NCBI GenBank assembly: GCA_965277595.1
Contig: CBDIDH010000002.1
Span: 1-64,000 of the forward strand
DNA from: CBDIDH01 sp965277595
GTDB taxonomy: Bacteria; Planctomycetota; Planctomycetia; Isosphaerales; Isosphaeraceae
Length of the DNA stretch: 64,000 nt
Direction of reading: 5' to 3'
Shown here: piece by piece, positions 6,946 through 16,500 of the stretch
How positions within the stretch are numbered: the first letter of the stretch is position 1
Layout of the letters: each line of letters begins with the position of its first letter
Made by a program: the position numbers and the translations under genes
Notes under the pieces: generated by a model
The model's database searches: none
Told to the model about the DNA's origin: nothing
Seen by the model: the letters and a program-made list of their open reading frames with translations, nothing else

Positions 6946-8029
6946 ACGCGCGACCTGCCCCGGCGTGACCGACAAGGCGGTCTCGCTGGAGATCGCGCGG
7001 AACCACGAGACCGAGGCGAGGAAGATCCGGGAAGGGATCATCGACCCGGAAGACCGATCGCGGCGGGAAGCCGGGCAGCAAGAGATGTCCACCCATATCG
7101 AAAGCTACCGGCTCGATCTGCTGGCCAAGGGGGGCGGCGCGAAGCATGCCAAACATATCGCGGGCGTTTTGACCCGGCTTCTCAAGGACGCGGCGGTCGG
7201 CTCCGTCGCCGATCTCTCGCCCCAGCGGATTCAGGCGGCGCTCGGTCGGCTCCGCCAGAAGAGCGCCCCGCGCACGTGCAACCACGCATTGAATGCCGTC
7301 CGCGCCTTCGCGACCTGGCTGGCGGAAAATAATCGGATCAAGGAAGTCCCGCGCGGCCTCCTGAGAATCCCCAAGTTCAACGAGGCGATTGACCGCAAGC
7401 TCATACGGCGCGCAGCGACGATCGAAGAAATCAACCGTCTCTTCGCGGCGGCCGAAGCGGGGGAGCCGGTCTTCCTTTACGGTCCGACCCGGAGCAAGCA
7501 CCTAAAAACCCCAATCACCGGGACTCAACGCGCCGCGCTTTACCGGCTGGCGCTCGGAACGGGCTTCCGGGCTGACGAGCTTCGTTCACTCCGTCCCGAG
7601 TGGTTCCACCTGGACGGCGACGACCCGGAGATTCGGATTCCCGCCGAGTTTACGAAGAACGGCAAGGACGCGATTCAGCCGATTGCGAATGACCTGGCCG
7701 CCGGATTGCGGGTCTTCCTTGCCGGCCGCGAGCCGGGCAAACCCGCGCTGATCGTGCCTGAGAAGACGGCCAAGATGCTTCAGAAGGATCTGGCCACCGC
7801 TGGGATTCCGCACAAGACCGCCGATGGCGTTCTCGACTTCCACGCCCTCCGACACTCCTATGTAACGCACCTCGTCATGTCCGGGGTCAATCCGAAAATC
7901 GTTCAGGCTCTGGCGCGCCACAGCACGATTACTCTGACGATGGACCGTTACGCCCATGCGGACAAATCGGCTCTACGCGACGCCGTGAACCGGAGATCCG
8001 ACGCCGATGATCCCGATGCGCTGCGCTAA
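6860..8029 (+). CDS. Tyrosine recombinase (phage-type integrase), start unresolved
   Basis: The catalytic domain is complete: first Arg in LALGTGFRADELRSLRPEW, Lys in FTKNGK, HALRHSYVTHLV with His and Arg, LARHSTIT with the second His, and the nucleophile Tyr in TMDRYAHA. A core-binding SAM-like region precedes it. Family-like N-terminal sequence (SGVYKRKSDKARGK, then KWTIWYYDVSGKR) is present back to 6860, but no ATG, GTG or TTG occurs in that frame before GTG 6965. Starting at 6965 would remove the arm-binding region. Either a one-base slip separates it from ATG 6832, or the gene is damaged. It lies beside tRNA-Lys, its likely target. Confidence 0.85.
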   Translation, partial: VSGVYKRKSDKARGKSGKWTIWYYDVSGKRATCPGVTDKAVSLEIARNHETEARKIREGIIDPEDRSRREAGQQEMSTHIESYRLDLLAKGGGAKHAKHIAGVLTRLLKDAAVGSVADLSPQRIQAALGRLRQKSAPRTCNHALNAVRAFATWLAENNRIKEVPRGLLRIPKFNEAIDRKLIRRAATIEEINRLFAAAEAGEPVFLYGPTRSKHLKTPITGTQRAALYRLALGTGFRADELRSLRPEWFHLDGDDPEIRIPAEFTKNGKDAIQPIANDLAAGLRVFLAGREPGKPALIVPEKTAKMLQKDLATAGIPHKTADGVLDFHALRHSYVTHLVMSGVNPKIVQALARHSTITLTMDRYAHADKSALRDAVNRRSDADDPDALR

Positions 8030-8038
8030 AGCGGCGCG

Positions 8039-8077
8039 GCGGTCGCTTGTCCTTGCGTGCGGTCGCTTGTACTTGCG
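8039..8077 (+). repeat. Tandem 20-bp direct repeat after integrase
   Basis: GCGGTCGCTTGTCCTTGCG (8039-8057) and GCGGTCGCTTGTACTTGCG (8059-8077) differ at one of 19 positions and are spaced by one base. Their place between the integrase stop and the tRNA fits arm-type binding sites for the integrase, but this is only inferred from position. Confidence 0.6.
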
Positions 8078-8091
8078 AATTTCGAAAAGCC

Positions 8092-8122
8092 AGGGGGTTC
8101 CACCCTTTAAGCGGAACCCCCT
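8092..8122. repeat. Perfect 10-bp hairpin between integrase and tRNA-Lys
   Basis: AGGGGGTTCC (8092-8101) pairs exactly with GGAACCCCCT (8113-8122) around an 11-base loop. There is no following T-run, so it is either a weak terminator for the integrase or part of the recombination site. Confidence 0.6.
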
Positions 8123-8185
8123 ATAGGATATGGCATTTACAAGCAAACGTGAGCAACGGCCGCGCAACCGTCACCCTGATTTCAG

Positions 8186-8258
<73 letters not shown>

Positions 8259-8484
8259 AATGGGCATCGTCTTGAGAAGAAAGATCATGACAGATTGCCC
8301 GGTCTCTTTCAAGCTTCCGTTCCTTGAATTTAGAAGGAAAGGGATAACTCTCGCTTCTGATGATCAAGCGGTCGTCAGGCACTCGAGACGATTCCACTCC
8401 GGGACATTATCCGTGGCGATCAGTGCCGCCATGCCATTCAGGAGATCGACGCACTCGCGTCGCAACGCGACTTTCCGTCAATAA
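8259..8484. other. Intergenic stretch beyond tRNA-Lys
   Basis: No credible gene or RNA is seen. Together with the following repeat and transposase remnant it forms about 1 kb of debris between the tRNA and the next intact gene. Confidence 0.4.
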
Positions 8485-8612
8485 GGGGTTTTTGCGTATG
8501 TATTACGGGCTGTTTTTGACGTAAGGTCAGAGGAAACAAGGACAAGGGGCCGATTTTTCGTTTTGTCCCATGTCCTTCTACCCTCTGACCTTACGGGGAT
8601 TCCGCGACAACA
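8485..8612. repeat. Palindromic repeat, core copy 1
   Basis: A 128-bp unit beginning GGGGTTTTTGCGTAT and ending ATTCCGCGACAACA. Inside, GACGTAAGGTCAGAGGA...ACAAGGACAAGGGG pairs with TTTTGTCCCATGTCCTTCTACCCTCTGACCTTACGG to form a long hairpin. It matches the copies at 23146-23270 (same orientation) and 42698-42823 (inverted) in ends, hairpin boundaries and length. It lacks the outer inverted repeats of those copies. Confidence 0.8.
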
Positions 8613-8732
8613 CGAATGGCCCATCCGGCGGGCCAGGCTCTTCACGCCATCGTCGCCGGATCGCGGACTTTGAAACCGGGACCTACGGTTAATCCAATCT
8701 GTGGTCCTGAACAGGACAAGGTGTTCACGGCG

Positions 8733-9240
8733 AAGCGGAAAACGCACGCGGCTTCGTTCAAAGCCCAGGTCGCCCTGGCCGACGACAAAGAGATGAGAGG
8801 GAGGACATGCGGGCCGAGAACCACGGCGTCCGTCCGACGCAGATCCACGGCTCGTCGAAGAACCTACAACGCGAGCCGAGTCGATTTTTCGGAAGCCTCA
8901 ACAGCCATAACTTTTCGAGCGGATCGTGCGACTCGGGATGGACGGGCCGTTGGCCTCGCCGTTCAAGGACCCTGGCGACGGTGATCGACAGGTTTAGCCA
9001 GTGCGTGATCGCATGGCGGCTGTCGAGCATCCCCAACGGGTCGTTTTGCCTGAAGATGCTCGACGACGTGCTCGTGGAGCGGACCTAAAATGTAATAAGA
9101 ATTCAAAAACGTCCCGCTGTAACTATCTCTAATCATCGGGATTGCTTCATGATTTCGATCGAGGTTTCGCTTTTCCCGACGTCGAGCGGTCTCATCAGTC
9201 GCTCGACGAATGGACACCGGCGGCCGTCCATCAGCGCTCG
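8733..9240 (+). pseudogene. IS3-family transposase remnant
   Basis: Three transposase fragments appear in order but in three frames. At 8733-8799, KRKTHAASFKAQVALADDKE resembles the start of IS3 OrfA. At 8975-9088, ATVIDRFSQCVIAWRLSS then GSFCLKMLDDVL resembles the OrfB DDE core around the second acidic region. At 9178-9235, VERSHQSLDEWTPAAVH resembles the OrfB C-terminal YNxERPHQSLGYxTPAEV signature. Frameshifts and deletions separate the pieces, so the element cannot encode an active enzyme. No terminal inverted repeats were found. Confidence 0.7.
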
Positions 9241-9283
9241 GAGGTCGAGAAGACCTCAAATTCTCGAATCTTGGTCCCTGGTT

Positions 9284-9604
9284 TTAAAGTTCATAGGGGT
9301 AGGCATCGAGCGGAGCGACGGAATCGGCGATGGCTTTCTTGAACGAGGGCATCGGCACGACCGCATTCCCCTCGCGACGGAAGAAATGCTTGCCGTCGGG
9401 AAGGCGGTCGAGTTCGGTGAGAAGCCCCGAGATCAGGTGATCGGCCTCGCGGTCCTTGATATTCAACTGCTTCGAGACCGTGGCGGTGACGTCGCTGATT
9501 TCAAAGGGTTCACCAGGAGTCGACTCCCGCGAGGCGTGCTTCCAGAGGATCATCCAGGCGGTCTGAGAATCGGACACGGTGCGGCTCCCATTTCCAAGGT
9601 CCAT
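9284..9604 (-). CDS. Conserved-looking hypothetical protein
   Basis: A 106-residue protein, predicted mostly helical (DVTATVSKQLNIKDREADHLIS), ending DAYPYEL. No family or transmembrane segment is recognised. It lies 48 bases downstream of the enolase-superfamily gene on the same strand and may share its transcript. The start is ATG at 9604; no strong ribosome site precedes it, so the start is uncertain. Confidence 0.5.
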   Translation of the reverse strand: MDLGNGSRTVSDSQTAWMILWKHASRESTPGEPFEISDVTATVSKQLNIKDREADHLISGLLTELDRLPDGKHFFRREGNAVVPMPSFKKAIADSVAPLDAYPYEL

Positions 9605-9652
9605 GAAGTCAGAACGAAAATCACATACGCAAGAACCACGCCAGTCGACGAT

Positions 9653-11065
9653 TCAAGGGCGTTCGGCGGCAGGCGTTGGAAGGTCGCGATGGATGGCTTC
9701 GAGTCGGTATCCGAAGCCGGGACCGGAGATGGTTTCGAGGTTCAGGGTTCCTCCCTGACGTCGGTATAAGCCGGGGTGAATCGCTGCTTCAGGACGCGAG
9801 GCGTCGGGATAGAACTGCATGCCGTTCGATTCGACGCCCATGATTGTCCCCGCGTGCGCGGCGAGGAGAACGTGAGGGATCTGAGCAAGCATGGGATTGG
9901 TAAGATCCTGGACCATCAAGGTCATGCCGTGGGCCTTCGCCCAGCAGAGGGTCAAGAGGGCGCCGGTTTGCGTCTTGCAGGTTTTCAAGGCGACGCCCGA
10001 CCAGCCGAGCGATCGGCCGAGCTTGACGAGTTGCCAGTCGTGCGCGCTCTCGTCCATGAAGAGAGGCTTGCGGGCCGAGACGCCGTGAACGTCGATCCGG
10101 TGGGCTTCGAGGTCGTAAGGAAACGGCTGCTCGACGTAAAGCAACATGCCATAAAGCCTGGGTTCCTCGATCAGGAGTCGGTCGAGAATCGCGTTGACGT
10201 AAGCCGGGTCGTGAACGGTGCAATTGAAGTCGGCGGAGAGCCAGTCGGCCCCTTCTTCGTCGGCGATTCGACCGACCTGGATGAGGCGATCATAATCCCA
10301 TTCGGGATCATCGCCGCGAAGCTTGACCTTGAGGCATTTCAGGGCGTCGCGCACGACCCAATCGCGGAGCAGGACGGGGTATTCGTCCTTCGGCTCCGAA
10401 CCGGTGAGGTCGTTGGGGCTGATCGGATCTTTGCCGCCGACGAGGTGCCAGGCGGGAAGGATCTCGGCGGGGGGTTGAACGAGATAATCGGCGGGATATC
10501 GGCCGGAAAAGGAGACGTCGGAGCCATCGGCGGGGGTGAGATAGGCGGAAAGGTCGGCGTTCATGAAGGCGGAGGTGTAGGTGTCGTAGGTCGGAAGGTT
10601 ATGAAGCTTGCCGTAGGCGTCGTGAAGGGCGAGGTCAAAGGCGGAATTGCAGACGAGCGCCGCGAGCCAGGGAAGAGGCTCGGCCTGGCTCCGTTCGAGG
10701 CGGTTGAAGTTGCGGAGAAAGCCGGGAAGGTGCTCGGTCAGGACCTGCTGGCCGACCTCGATCGGGTGGCCGAGGCGCTCGATCTTGCGAGCCCAGAGGT
10801 CGACAAGGCCCTGGCAAAAGCGTTTGAGCGCGGCGTGGCGGTCTTCATACGAAAGTACGCTCGGCCAGACCCACTGGACGCTCAAGGGGGTTTCGCCCCA
10901 GCCGTCGGCGGTTCGGCCGGAGGCATCGCGCAGGGTGAGCCGGACCCGCGCGCAGGTGACCTCGGTCGTGATCTCGGGACCGAATTTCAGAGGCATCCGG
11001 GTCGTGATCGGCAAGAAATAGAGCGCCGAGGCGATCGGGCGGGCGTCGGTGGGTTTGGGGGACAT
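9653..11065 (-). CDS. Enolase-superfamily enzyme (mandelate racemase/muconate lactonizing type)
   Basis: A 470-residue protein. The barrel carries the superfamily residues: LKVKLRGDD with the KxK-type catalytic lysine, SADFNC with metal ligand Asp, YVEQPFPYD with ligand Glu, FMDESAHD with ligand Asp/Glu, and VALKTCKTQTG with the second-side lysine. The N-terminal capping region (FGPEITTEVTCARVRL) is also typical. It should abstract a proton next to a carboxylate, but the substrate cannot be told; it is longer than most members, which run about 350-400 residues. The start ATG 11065 is set by GAGGAGG seven bases upstream. Confidence 0.8.
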   Translation of the reverse strand: MSPKPTDARPIASALYFLPITTRMPLKFGPEITTEVTCARVRLTLRDASGRTADGWGETPLSVQWVWPSVLSYEDRHAALKRFCQGLVDLWARKIERLGHPIEVGQQVLTEHLPGFLRNFNRLERSQAEPLPWLAALVCNSAFDLALHDAYGKLHNLPTYDTYTSAFMNADLSAYLTPADGSDVSFSGRYPADYLVQPPAEILPAWHLVGGKDPISPNDLTGSEPKDEYPVLLRDWVVRDALKCLKVKLRGDDPEWDYDRLIQVGRIADEEGADWLSADFNCTVHDPAYVNAILDRLLIEEPRLYGMLLYVEQPFPYDLEAHRIDVHGVSARKPLFMDESAHDWQLVKLGRSLGWSGVALKTCKTQTGALLTLCWAKAHGMTLMVQDLTNPMLAQIPHVLLAAHAGTIMGVESNGMQFYPDASRPEAAIHPGLYRRQGGTLNLETISGPGFGYRLEAIHRDLPTPAAERP

Positions 11066-11204
11066 TGAGCCTCCTCAAGGCGAGTGGACGGCGTGGCCCC
11101 TCGAAGGTTGCCCGGGGCGGCCGGCGTTGGCAAGAGGCCACCGACGCGATACGATCGGACGCGTCGGTGCCGATCAGACCAAGGGACGAGCCGGACGGGG
11201 ACCG

Positions 11205-11783
11205 ATGAGACCACGCTTGATTCTCGCCAGCGCCTCGCCGCGACGCCGGCAACTCCTGGCCGAGGCCGGTTACGAATTCGAGGTCGATCCGTCCGACCTG
11301 GACGAACCCGAACCCCTGCCGGGCGTGAATCCCGCCATGTACGCGGCGAATCTCGCCTGGCTCAAGGCCCTTGCCGTGGCCGAGCGACGAAGGACCGGGC
11401 TGATTCTCGCCGCCGATACCGTCGGTGCCGTTGATGGCCTGATTTTGAACAAGCCGATCGATCGCGCCGATGCCGATCGGATGATCCGGCTTCAGGAAGG
11501 CCGCGACAGCGACGTCTTCACTGCCCTCTGTCTCTTCCGGGCCGATCGCCGCGAGTGGGCCGGGGCCGTCGAGTCGAGCGTGATCCGGTTTCGACATTTG
11601 ACCGACACGGAGCGAACGGGATATCTCGACTCGGGACGCTGGCAAAACAAGGCGGGGGGATACGGAGCGCAGGACGGAGATCCGTTTCTCTCGCTGGTTT
11701 CGGGAACGCTCAGCAACGTCGTCGGCCTGCCGATGGATCGGCTCGAATCGTTGTTGACGACCCATCCGGGCCTGACACGCTGA
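11205..11783 (+). CDS. maf: Maf-like nucleotide pyrophosphatase
   Basis: A 192-residue protein with the Maf signatures: LILASASPRRRQLL at residue 5, LILAADTVGAVDG with the catalytic Asp near residue 68, and NKAGGYGAQD near residue 150. Maf proteins hydrolyse non-canonical or dTTP/UTP-type nucleoside triphosphates to monophosphates and have been linked to septum formation arrest. ATG 11205 is chosen because the LILASAS motif should lie within the first ten residues; an in-frame ATG at 11049 overlaps the divergent gene. The M28 peptidase gene follows 66 bases later. Confidence 0.88.
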   Translation: MRPRLILASASPRRRQLLAEAGYEFEVDPSDLDEPEPLPGVNPAMYAANLAWLKALAVAERRRTGLILAADTVGAVDGLILNKPIDRADADRMIRLQEGRDSDVFTALCLFRADRREWAGAVESSVIRFRHLTDTERTGYLDSGRWQNKAGGYGAQDGDPFLSLVSGTLSNVVGLPMDRLESLLTTHPGLTR

Positions 11784-11849
11784 GCGCCTCTGGCGTATCC
11801 TGCTTTTGATCGTGACCACGCCGATAGAAACCTTCAGAGGGATCGCTTG

Positions 11850-12881
11850 ATGGACGCGCGACCGGTCACGCCGACGCGGAATGAACCGAGACGGATCGTC
11901 GGGCTGATCCTGATCCCGGCCCTGCTCTGTATCGCCGCGATCTTTTTGCTTCCTTACTGGAACCGCCCGCGCGACCGCGAGGCCGATGCCGCCATGGCCG
12001 TAACTCCCGCCCCGATCGACGGCAAGCGCGCGTATGCCTATCTCAAGCGAATCTGCGAGATTGGCCCAAGACCCGCCGGGTCGACCGCCAATGCCGGGCA
12101 GAGGGCGATGGTCGCCAAGCACTTTCAGGCGCACGGGGCGACGATCACCGAGCAACCCTTTAACGGGATCGATCCGCGCGACCATACGCCCGTGGCGATG
12201 GTCAACCTCGTCGGTTCCTGGCACCCCGAGCGCCGCGAACGCGTCGTCCTGGGCGCGCATTACGATACCCGTCCCTTTCCCGACGAAGAACGCGACCCCG
12301 CCCGGCGAACTCTTCCGTTCATCGGAGCCAACGACGGCGCCTCGGGCGTGGCGCTGCTGATGGAAATCGCCCATCATCTCAACGCCTTGCCGACTTCCTG
12401 GGGTGTCGATCTCGTGCTTTTCGATGGCGAGGAACTGGTTTACGGTCAGGGGCCGAACCAGAACGGCGAATATTTCCTCGGCGCCAAGGAGTTCGCCAGG
12501 ATCTACGCGGTCGGGGTCGACTCGCGGCGGCTGAAGTCACGTTATGTCGCCGGGATCGTCCTGGACATGGTCGGCGATCGCGACCTCAAGATTGATCAGG
12601 AAGAGAACAGCGTGAACCTGGCGCCTGGACTGGTTCGCGAGGTCTGGGCGGTCGCCCGACGCCTGAACGCCTCGGCCTTTCGCCAGCGCATCGGACAGGC
12701 CGTGCTTGACGATCACCTCCCCTTGAACAACGCGGGCATTCCAGCCATTGACATCATTGACTTTGATTATCCCCACTGGCACACCAGCCGCGACACGCCC
12801 GAAAATTGCTCGGCGGCGAGTCTCGAACAGGTCGGCCGGGTCGTCACGGCCTGGCTCGCCCAGCCGAAACGGTCGCGTTGA
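11850..12881 (+). CDS. Membrane-anchored M28 peptidase / glutaminyl cyclotransferase-like
   Basis: A 343-residue protein with one N-terminal transmembrane helix (IVGLILIPALLCIAAIFLLP, residues 16-35) and an extracytoplasmic zinc hydrolase domain. Metal ligands are visible in LGAHYDTRPF (His, Asp), IGANDGASGVALLME (Asp), LFDGEELVY (Glu pair) and YPHWHTSRDTPEN (His). The pattern GANDGASG...DGEE...HWHTxxDT is that of M28 peptidases of the glutaminyl-peptide cyclotransferase branch. It either removes N-terminal residues or forms pyroglutamate on exported proteins. TTG 11847 directly precedes ATG 11850; the ATG is preferred. Confidence 0.8.
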   Translation: MDARPVTPTRNEPRRIVGLILIPALLCIAAIFLLPYWNRPRDREADAAMAVTPAPIDGKRAYAYLKRICEIGPRPAGSTANAGQRAMVAKHFQAHGATITEQPFNGIDPRDHTPVAMVNLVGSWHPERRERVVLGAHYDTRPFPDEERDPARRTLPFIGANDGASGVALLMEIAHHLNALPTSWGVDLVLFDGEELVYGQGPNQNGEYFLGAKEFARIYAVGVDSRRLKSRYVAGIVLDMVGDRDLKIDQEENSVNLAPGLVREVWAVARRLNASAFRQRIGQAVLDDHLPLNNAGIPAIDIIDFDYPHWHTSRDTPENCSAASLEQVGRVVTAWLAQPKRSR

Positions 12882-12893
12882 ACGACTTGGATT

Positions 12894-13196
12894 TCAACCT
12901 TCCATCTCGTCGCCCCGACATTCCAGCATGCGAAGCAGGGCGGCACGTTCTTGACGCGTGGCGTCGAGGTCAAACCGGGTGATTTCGAGATCAAGCTTGA
13001 ACTGCTCCAAAGCCCCCCGAGCAACGTTGAGGACTCGGTCGCGAAAGCGGGCGTGTTCCAGAGCCTCTTCGAGCAAAGGTTCCAGCTCCGCCCGGACCGC
13101 GCGGGGCTGGCTTGACAATCGCTCGCGCAACTCAATCAATTCCGGCGGCAGAGCCTCGACGTCGGGCGCGGTCAGGCGGCTGGTTGCGTGGCTCAT
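12894..13196 (-). CDS. Small helical hypothetical protein
   Basis: A 100-residue, charged, predicted all-helical protein (ELIELRERLSSQPRAVRAEL), probably coiled coil, with one Cys near the C-terminus. It converges with the M28 peptidase gene, leaving 12 bases. I do not recognise a family; strong codon structure and absence of a competing frame support a real gene. Confidence 0.6.
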   Translation of the reverse strand: MSHATSRLTAPDVEALPPELIELRERLSSQPRAVRAELEPLLEEALEHARFRDRVLNVARGALEQFKLDLEITRFDLDATRQERAALLRMLECRGDEMEG

Positions 13197-13591
13197 CGCG
13201 GTGACTCATCCTTAAAAGTTGCGACCGTTCGCGTGTGGCATTGCGTCCGTCGTTACTTCCCGGCTCGGGAACGTCGCGGGCGGATACTTCACTCTAGCAT
13301 GAAAAATAGCGAAGGTGTGCGGATCGCGAGATTTCGAAGGTCTAGGTAATCTGTGCCGGTCAGGAAATTGGCGCGGGAGCCTTATTGGTCGGTTGACACG
13401 GATATTAACAGGTTGGGTTCCTTACTTTGGGCCTTACCCGGACCGAAACGAAGCGCAATCGCGATTGACCTTCCCGGGTTGGAAGCCCTTGGCTAGGATC
13501 GCGGCACGTTGGGGAGATGCCGCGCCTCGGGCGAGGGAGGTCCGAGGGGGTGTCTGTCGGTTCCGGCTCGAAGACAGGGAGGTCTCGGCCC
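13197..13591. other. Divergent intergenic region
   Basis: Lies between the divergent helical-protein and barrel-protein genes. It contains a TTGACA at 13393-13398, but no convincing -10 at normal spacing (TACTTT is 24 bases away). No RNA or repeat is seen. Confidence 0.3.
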
Positions 13592-16500
13592 ATGGGCGGT
13601 TCTGCTCGGCGGTTTCGCGCGGGGCTGGCGTTGACGTTAGCGTTGATCGTGGGATCGGTGCTGTCAACGATCCTGGTCAACCGATCGTCCTGGGGATTTG
13701 AAGATCCCCCGGCGGCTCCAGGACCGGCGGCGCCGGAATTGGGCCTGATCCGCGATGGCTTTGAAAGGCCCAGGCTGGGCTGGGGTCGGGAACAGACCGA
13801 CGCCACGATCACGCTTCAGGATCACAACCAGACCGACCGCGCGGCGCACGAAGGGAAGACCTCGGAGCATTTTCGGTTCTCGGCGGGCCTGGGAAGCGGC
13901 TTCTATTTCAGTTACCCGCTGCCGAAGGTGCCGGTAACCGACGACCTCAAGGCCAGCCTCTACGTCCGCGCCAATCGAGGCGGTGTGCAGCTTTTCGCCC
14001 GGGTCGTCTTGCCGGCGGACACCGACCCGATCACCAATCAGGCGTCGTTCCTGCTCGTTCCGGGCACGATTTACGACGCCGTCGATCGCTGGCAAAGGCT
14101 TGAGGTTATAGACCTTAGGCCCTCGCTTGAAAGACAGGCGCGCGTACTGAGGGCATCGACCCGTCGGGCGGTGAGTCTCGATGGAGCCTATATCGAACAG
14201 GTCGTGGTGAACCTCTTCGGGGGGTCGGGAGAGACTGAAGTCTATCTCGATGAACTGACCGTCGGGCCGGTTCCGGTCGCGCTCGTCGAGGCGCACGAAG
14301 CGGCGATCGCGGCGCCTCCGGTTGGTGCGGCCGAGGGGCCGGAAAATCCCGAGGTCGAGGTTGCCGCGGCCTCGCGCGTCAGTTTTCCGCGAAACCGACT
14401 CAAAAAGAGAGCCGAGGACGGCCTCTATCACGACTGGATCTTCACGGCGATCCATGCCCCAGGCGCGGATGTCGCCGCCCTGAGGAGTTCGGGCTTTGAT
14501 GTCCTGATCGATGATATCAACGCCGACCCGACGCGCTGGAAGGAAGCTGTCGACCGTGGCTTCTTGCTCATGCCGAGGCTGCGCCACGACGGCGACGAGA
14601 ACGAACCGCTCGACCCTGACAACGTGATCAAGACAGCCCTGAATTTCGCGAATCGCGACGCGGTGATGGCCTGGGATCTCGGTGATCGCCTGGGCAGGCA
14701 CGCCAACCTCGACGATCGCAAGGCCGAGCGCGACGCGGTTCGTTCGATCATCTCGAAGATGCGGGCCTTGCCGCAGGGCGTTTCGAGGATCACGACCGGG
14801 ATCGTCGCCGATGACCTCAAGCTCTATTCCGAGACGGCGAGGAAGCTGGGAATGTACGGAATCAGGCCCCCGGCCTGGGGGGCTTCGGTCAACCCGATGG
14901 ATGTTCTCGGCTATCTGCGTCAGCGACGCAATTTGACCGTTCTGGGCAACGCCGGGGCGCTCTTCTGGGCAATGCTACCGGCGACGCCTCCGGCGGCGGC
15001 CTCCTTGAATGTCTGGGGGACAGGGGTTCCGCCGTCCTGGGGAACGCCGATCGTGCAGCCCGAGCAACTGCGCTGGATGACCTATGCGGCGCTCTCGGCC
15101 GGTTATCGCGGAATCGCCTTTCATGGCGATGCCGACCTGACAAGGGCGCAGGGGCGTTCCCTCTTGATCGAGATGTCGTTGCTGAACGCCGAGATTGACC
15201 TCTGCGAATCGATCCTGGCGAACGGTGCCGACCCGATCCCGACGTACCTGGCCTTTGAGCCCGATCCCCCCGCCGTTCTTCCCGGAACGGCGATCGGTTC
15301 CCGTCCTCCGAAGAGGCCCGAAGCCGGGCCGCTGCTGGCCATTCGCGCCGCGGCGATCGGAACCCGAGACAAGAAGACCGTGCTCCTGATCGTCGGCGAT
15401 TATCCCGGCGGCGCGCAGGTTCAACCGTCGCAATCGGCCCACAACGACGCCACCATTACCGTGACCGCGCCCGAAGGGGCCGAGGCGTTTGAGATCAGCC
15501 CGGGACGTTTCCGCGTCCTCGATCACAAGCGCGATATCGGCGGGACACGGATCTTCATCCCCGAGTTTGACAGCACCGCCCTGATCCTCGTGACGACCGA
15601 CATGGCGATGGCCCAGCGCGTCGAGTCGGTCATCAACAGCATCCGGCCGCGCGCGGTGCAGATGGCGATCGAACAGGCGGAGATCAAGCTCCGCTATGTG
15701 GCCGAGATCAACGGCAGGCTCGACGCCGATGGCCATTACCTGATCCAGGAGAAAGAGCGCAAAAAGCGGAGGGATAACGGCGGATCGCTGCCGACGGACG
15801 AGGCCGACCTGCTCAGGAAATCCGAGGAAGCGATCAAGGCCGCGCGCGATGCCGCGGAACGGCTTGACTGGGAAAACGCATGGTCGGAAGCCCGACGCGC
15901 CTCGCGGCCCTTGCGGATCTTGATGCGAGGCCAGTGGGCCAACGCCGTCGAGGCGATGGAGCGCGCCAACACGCTCAAGATCGACATTGATAACGAGAAC
16001 CAGATCAAGCTGAACCGGGTCAAGCGCAAGGGGCCGCCGCTGGGGCTGGGGGCGGTTTCCAGCCCGCCGCTGGCGTCGTTCAGCATGTTGCCGCAGCAAT
16101 ACATCTGGCTCGACTGGATGAAGTCGGGCCGATTTGGTCGGAACCTCGTTCCCAGCGGATCGTTCGACGAACCCAACTCGCTTGAAGCGGCGGGCTGGGA
16201 GAAGGTGGATTATCAGTACGATGGCGTGAAATCGGTCGTCGAGTTCTCTCCCGAGGATGGCAAAAAAAGCGTCAAGAAGATCATCAAGATGAGCGTTGTA
16301 CCCGTGGTCAAGTACGGGATCGACGACCTCGTGCCCTTCCTCGATTACCCGGCGGTGGCGATCCGGTCGCCGGCCGTCGCGGTGGAAGAGGGGCAGTTTC
16401 TTCGCGTCTCGGTGCTCGTCAAGCGGACGAGGCCGACGGTCGAAGGCGTCGGCGGGGTCGTCGTTCGCGACTCGATCGGCGGCGAAGCCTTTCAGTTCGT

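Noticed and set aside
10845..12377. A 510-codon minus-strand frame across maf and the M28 gene
   Set aside because: It covers two clear plus-strand genes and the start of the enolase-superfamily gene in another frame; shadow composition.
13393..13428. TTGACA followed by TACTTT as a promoter for the barrel-like gene
   Set aside because: The spacer is 24 bases, too long for a standard sigma70 promoter.
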